From an uncultured Collinsella sp. (GTDB taxonomy: Bacteria; Actinomycetota; Coriobacteriia; Coriobacteriales; Coriobacteriaceae): a DNA stretch of 8,199 nt. The notes beneath the pieces are model-generated. The model had not been told where the DNA came from. It saw only the letters and a program-made list of their open reading frames with translations, and did no database searches. Made by a program: the position numbers and the translations under genes. This document shows, piece by piece, positions 6,342 to 8,199 of this stretch; positions within the stretch are counted from its first letter, which is position 1, and each line of letters begins with the position of its first letter. The stretch covers positions 1 through 8,199 of the forward strand of contig CATZEP010000058.1 of the NCBI GenBank assembly GCA_958418185.1, given 5' to 3'.

Positions 6342-7232
6342 ATGGCAGAACAGACCAGCAAGGCCGATCGCGTCAAACTCAACCGCGAGCTCGCGCAGAT
6401 GCTCAAGGGCGGCGTCATCATGGACGTCACCACGCCCGAGCAGGCACGCATCGCCGAAGAGGCAGGCGCCTGCGCCGTCATGGCACTCGAGCGTATCCCG
6501 GCCGACATCCGTGCCGCAGGCGGCGTCTCGCGCATGAGCGACCCCAAGATGATCAAGAGCATCCAGGAGGCCGTCTCCATCCCCGTTATGGCCAAGTGCC
6601 GCATCGGTCACATTGTCGAGGCGCAGGTTCTGCAGGCCATCGAGATCGACTACATCGACGAATCCGAGGTTCTCTCCCCCGCCGACGATGTCTACCACAT
6701 CGACAAGACCCAGTTTGACGTGCCGTTTGTCTGCGGCGCCCGCGATCTGGGCGAGGCGCTGCGCCGTGTTGCCGAAGGCGCCACGATGATTCGTACCAAG
6801 GGCGAGCCGGGCACGGGCGACGTAGTCCAGGCCGTGCGCCACATGCGCAAGATCCAAAAGCAGATCCGCGATGTTGTTGCTCTGCGCGATGATGAGCTCT
6901 TTGAGGCAGCCAAGCAGCTGCAGGTTCCGGTCGAGCTGGTGCGTGAGGTCCATGCCACGGGCAAGCTTCCCGTGGTGAACTTTGCCGCCGGTGGCGTAGC
7001 AACCCCTGCCGACGCCGCACTGATGATGCAGCTGGGCGCCGAGGGTGTCTTTGTCGGCTCGGGCATCTTTAAGAGTGGCGACCCCGCCAAGCGCGCCGCC
7101 GCCATCGCCAAGGCCGTGGCAAACTTCACCGATGCCAAACTCATCGCCGGGCTTTCGGAGGACCTGGGCGAGGCCATGGTCGGCATCAACGCCGACGAGA
7201 TCGAGGTCATCATGGAGGAGCGCGGACGCTAG
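6342..7232 (+). CDS. pdxS: Pyridoxal 5'-phosphate synthase subunit PdxS
   Basis: PdxS is the synthase half of the DXP-independent vitamin B6 route. It condenses ribose 5-phosphate, glyceraldehyde 3-phosphate and ammonia into PLP in a (beta/alpha)8 barrel that assembles as a dodecamer decorated with PdxT. This copy has 296 residues, full length. Visible landmarks are GGVIMDVTTPEQARIAEEAG with the conserved D28, ALERIPADIRAAGGVSRMSDP, the first catalytic lysine K85 in MAKCRIGH, IDESEVLSPAD, the second lysine K153 in RTKGEPGTG, and the phosphate-binding FAAGGVATPADAALMM and GVFVGSGIFKS. The spelling AKCRIGH has Cys where many homologues have Val, a small variation next to the catalytic lysine. 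The start is the ATG at 6342, with AGGGAG 5 nt upstream; an in-frame ATG at 6300 adds a non-conserved stretch. pdxT follows after 20 bp in the same operon, and the divergent pdxR shares the promoter region. Confidence 0.98.
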   Translation: MAEQTSKADRVKLNRELAQMLKGGVIMDVTTPEQARIAEEAGACAVMALERIPADIRAAGGVSRMSDPKMIKSIQEAVSIPVMAKCRIGHIVEAQVLQAIEIDYIDESEVLSPADDVYHIDKTQFDVPFVCGARDLGEALRRVAEGATMIRTKGEPGTGDVVQAVRHMRKIQKQIRDVVALRDDELFEAAKQLQVPVELVREVHATGKLPVVNFAAGGVATPADAALMMQLGAEGVFVGSGIFKSGDPAKRAAAIAKAVANFTDAKLIAGLSEDLGEAMVGINADEIEVIMEERGR

Positions 7233-7252
7233 TCCAGCAGAAAGGGTCGCAC

Positions 7253-7840
7253 ATGAGCGATTATGCAGACCAGACGGTCGCCGTGCTGACGGTCCAAGGC
7301 GCTTTTGCCGAGCACGAGGCAAGACTATCTGAGCTGGGCGCGCACTGTATTGAGCTGAGGCAGGCGGCCGATTTGCAGCAGAACTTTGACCGCCTGGTCC
7401 TCCCCGGCGGCGAGTCCACCGTTCAGGGCAAGCTACTTGCCGAACGCGGTATGCTCGAGGGGCTTCGCACCCGCATTGTTAAAGGCATGCCTGTATTGGG
7501 GACTTGCGCCGGCTTGATTCTGCTGGCGCGCGACCTTGCCGCCCACGACGATAAGGGGACGCCGCGCCTGGCAACCATGGATGTGCTCGTTGAGCGTAAT
7601 GCCTATGGCAGACAGCTCGGCAGCTTTCGCACCAAGGGGCGGGTAGACGGTATCGACGGTGAAGTGCCGCTGACGTTTATCCGTGCACCCCGCATCGTCA
7701 AGGTGCACGGCAATGCCAAGGCCCTGTCCGAAGTCGATGGCCGCATCGTCGCCGCCCGTCAAGACAACCAACTCGGTGTCACCTTCCACCCCGAGCTCGA
7801 CGACGACGCCCGCCTCCACGAACTGTTCCTACAAATGTAG
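7253..7840 (+). CDS. pdxT: Pyridoxal 5'-phosphate synthase glutaminase subunit PdxT
   Basis: PdxT is the class I glutamine amidotransferase that hydrolyses glutamine and channels ammonia into PdxS. At 195 residues it has the expected length. The family motifs are present: AVLTVQGAFAEH (9-21), LPGGEST (50-56), the nucleophile C85 in LGTCAGLILLA, and the catalytic His/Glu pair H179 and E181 in GVTFHPEL. RNAYGRQLGSF (115-125) and FIRAPRI (142-148) are further PdxT signatures that separate it from HisH or PabA. AAAGGG precedes the ATG at a spacing of 6 nt, and the gap from pdxS is 20 bp, so the two are co-transcribed. No ordinary T-tailed terminator follows; long hairpins at 7883 and 7952 are the nearest candidates for the operon end. 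Confidence 0.98.
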   Translation: MSDYADQTVAVLTVQGAFAEHEARLSELGAHCIELRQAADLQQNFDRLVLPGGESTVQGKLLAERGMLEGLRTRIVKGMPVLGTCAGLILLARDLAAHDDKGTPRLATMDVLVERNAYGRQLGSFRTKGRVDGIDGEVPLTFIRAPRIVKVHGNAKALSEVDGRIVAARQDNQLGVTFHPELDDDARLHELFLQM

Positions 7841-7882
7841 GCAGAAAACAAACGAGCGTGGATTTTCGGACGCATAGCAAAT

Positions 7883-7946
7883 GAAAGTGGATAATCTCCC
7901 ACTTTGAGCTCGAATGCAGACTCAAACCGGGAGATTATCCACTCTC
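7883..7946 (+). repeat. Long hairpin 1 after pdxT
   Basis: AGTGGATAATCTCCC (7886-7900) pairs perfectly with GGGAGATTATCCACT (7929-7943), with two more pairs outside a single mismatch. After a symmetric 2x2 internal loop comes an inner stem, TTTGAG (7903-7908) with CTCAAA (7921-7926), and a 12-base loop. It starts 43 bp after pdxT. No T-run follows, so it is not a standard terminator; it may be an extragenic repeat or protect the mRNA 3' end. Confidence 0.8.
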
Positions 7947-7951
7947 ATCCT

Positions 7952-8013
7952 ATGTAGTCGTTGGGGATGTTCTTAAACGACTAGTCAAACAAGAACGTTC
8001 CCAACGACTACAT
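7952..8013 (+). repeat. Long hairpin 2 after pdxT, 23-bp stem
   Basis: Arms at 7952-7974 and 7991-8013 pair along 23 positions: 21 Watson-Crick and two G-T (G7966-T7999, T7968-G7997). The loop of 16 bases contains GACTAGTC. The outer part reads ATGTAGTCGTTGGG against CCCAACGACTACAT. Only 5 bp separate it from hairpin 1. The wobbles pair in plus-strand RNA but become A-C mismatches in minus-strand RNA, which favours function in a transcript running out of pdxT. No T-run follows. Confidence 0.85.
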
Positions 8014-8042
8014 TGCGATAGACGACCACGTTTGCCCAGATA

Positions 8043-8082
8043 AAACCGACCAAAATAAACTTGTCCCCCTTTTGGTAGGTTT
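8043..8082. repeat. Third inverted repeat
   Basis: AAACCGACCAAAA (8043-8055) and TTTTGGTAGGTTT (8070-8082) are complementary at 12 of 13 positions, around a 14-base loop ending in CCCCC. It lies 29 bp after hairpin 2. Its 3' arm motif TTTTGGTA recurs at 8103-8110. Confidence 0.6.
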
Positions 8083-8199
8083 GGATCAAGGCAACGCCGA
8101 TATTTTGGTACCGACAGCGAAAACCCGCCAGAGCGAGGGAGGCCCTTTTGGGGCGAGATGACGCCATAGGTTGAGCATAAGTCAGACACTATGACCCAA

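Larger units (their letters stand above)
7841..8199. other. Gene-free region with consecutive long inverted repeats
   Basis: After pdxT the window has 359 bases without a credible gene. Two minus-strand open frames (ending at 7950 and 7985) run through the hairpins and show no ribosome-binding site, domain or plausible composition. The stretch holds three inverted repeats listed separately (7883-7946, 7952-8013, 8043-8082). In 8083-8199 I see only a second copy of TTTTGGTA (8103-8110) and a minor CCC-TTTT-GGG element; no tRNA, promoter or gene start is evident. Confidence 0.7.

Noticed and set aside
6237..7322. Minus-strand open frame of 361 codons opposite pdxS
   Set aside because: It is an antisense shadow of pdxS, whose motifs are complete. 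Long antisense frames are common in GC-rich genes.
7950..8189. Minus-strand open frame of 79 codons, and a second of 60 codons ending at 7985
   Set aside because: Both run through the perfect hairpin arms, lack a ribosome-binding site, and give compositions without any domain or conserved-looking pattern. A coding role is less likely than repeat sequence.
7841..8199. CRISPR array or att site
   Set aside because: The repeats are inverted, each occurs once as a pair, and no direct repeats with regular spacers, integrase or tRNA target are present.

Overview
The window is GC-rich, densely coded bacterial chromosome. The gene set (reverse rubrerythrin, the glutaminase-type PLP synthase pdxST beside a divergent MocR/PdxR regulator, and a class III alcohol dehydrogenase next to an ALDH3-type aldehyde dehydrogenase) and the codon use suggest an anaerobic gut actinobacterium of the Coriobacteriia, most like Collinsella. 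That placement rests on general resemblance, not on a database search.

Layout. Positions 1-1017 hold three minus-strand genes, read from right to left: a stand-alone HIRAN-domain protein, a 59-residue charged small protein, and a metallophosphoesterase that runs off the left edge. Positions 1018-1283 are non-coding and contain nested inverted repeats, including a terminator-like hairpin. Positions 1284-3893 (minus) are a two-gene operon: an iron-dependent alcohol dehydrogenase broken by one extra base near 3286, followed 8 bp later by an intact class 3 aldehyde dehydrogenase. Two related dyad operators, 64 bp apart, lie upstream of it. A plus-strand reverse rubrerythrin (4149-4709) follows, with a hairpin-bearing leader and a strong terminator. 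Convergent to it is pdxR (4781-6196, minus), which is divergent from pdxS and pdxT (6342-7840, plus). The last 359 bases have no credible gene but hold three consecutive long inverted repeats.

How the genes work together. PdxS and PdxT form the DXP-independent PLP synthase, which makes pyridoxal 5'-phosphate from ribose 5-phosphate, glyceraldehyde 3-phosphate and glutamine-derived ammonia. PdxR very likely senses PLP through its aminotransferase-like domain and acts on direct repeats in the shared promoter region. The dehydrogenase pair would interconvert an alcohol, its aldehyde and its acid, but the alcohol dehydrogenase is disabled as written. The reverse rubrerythrin would detoxify peroxide or oxygen.

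I found no clearly new multi-gene system. The features most worth following up are the tandem hairpins after pdxT, the paired operators before the dehydrogenase operon, the precise frameshift in the alcohol dehydrogenase, and the nested-repeat intergenic region at 1152-1277.
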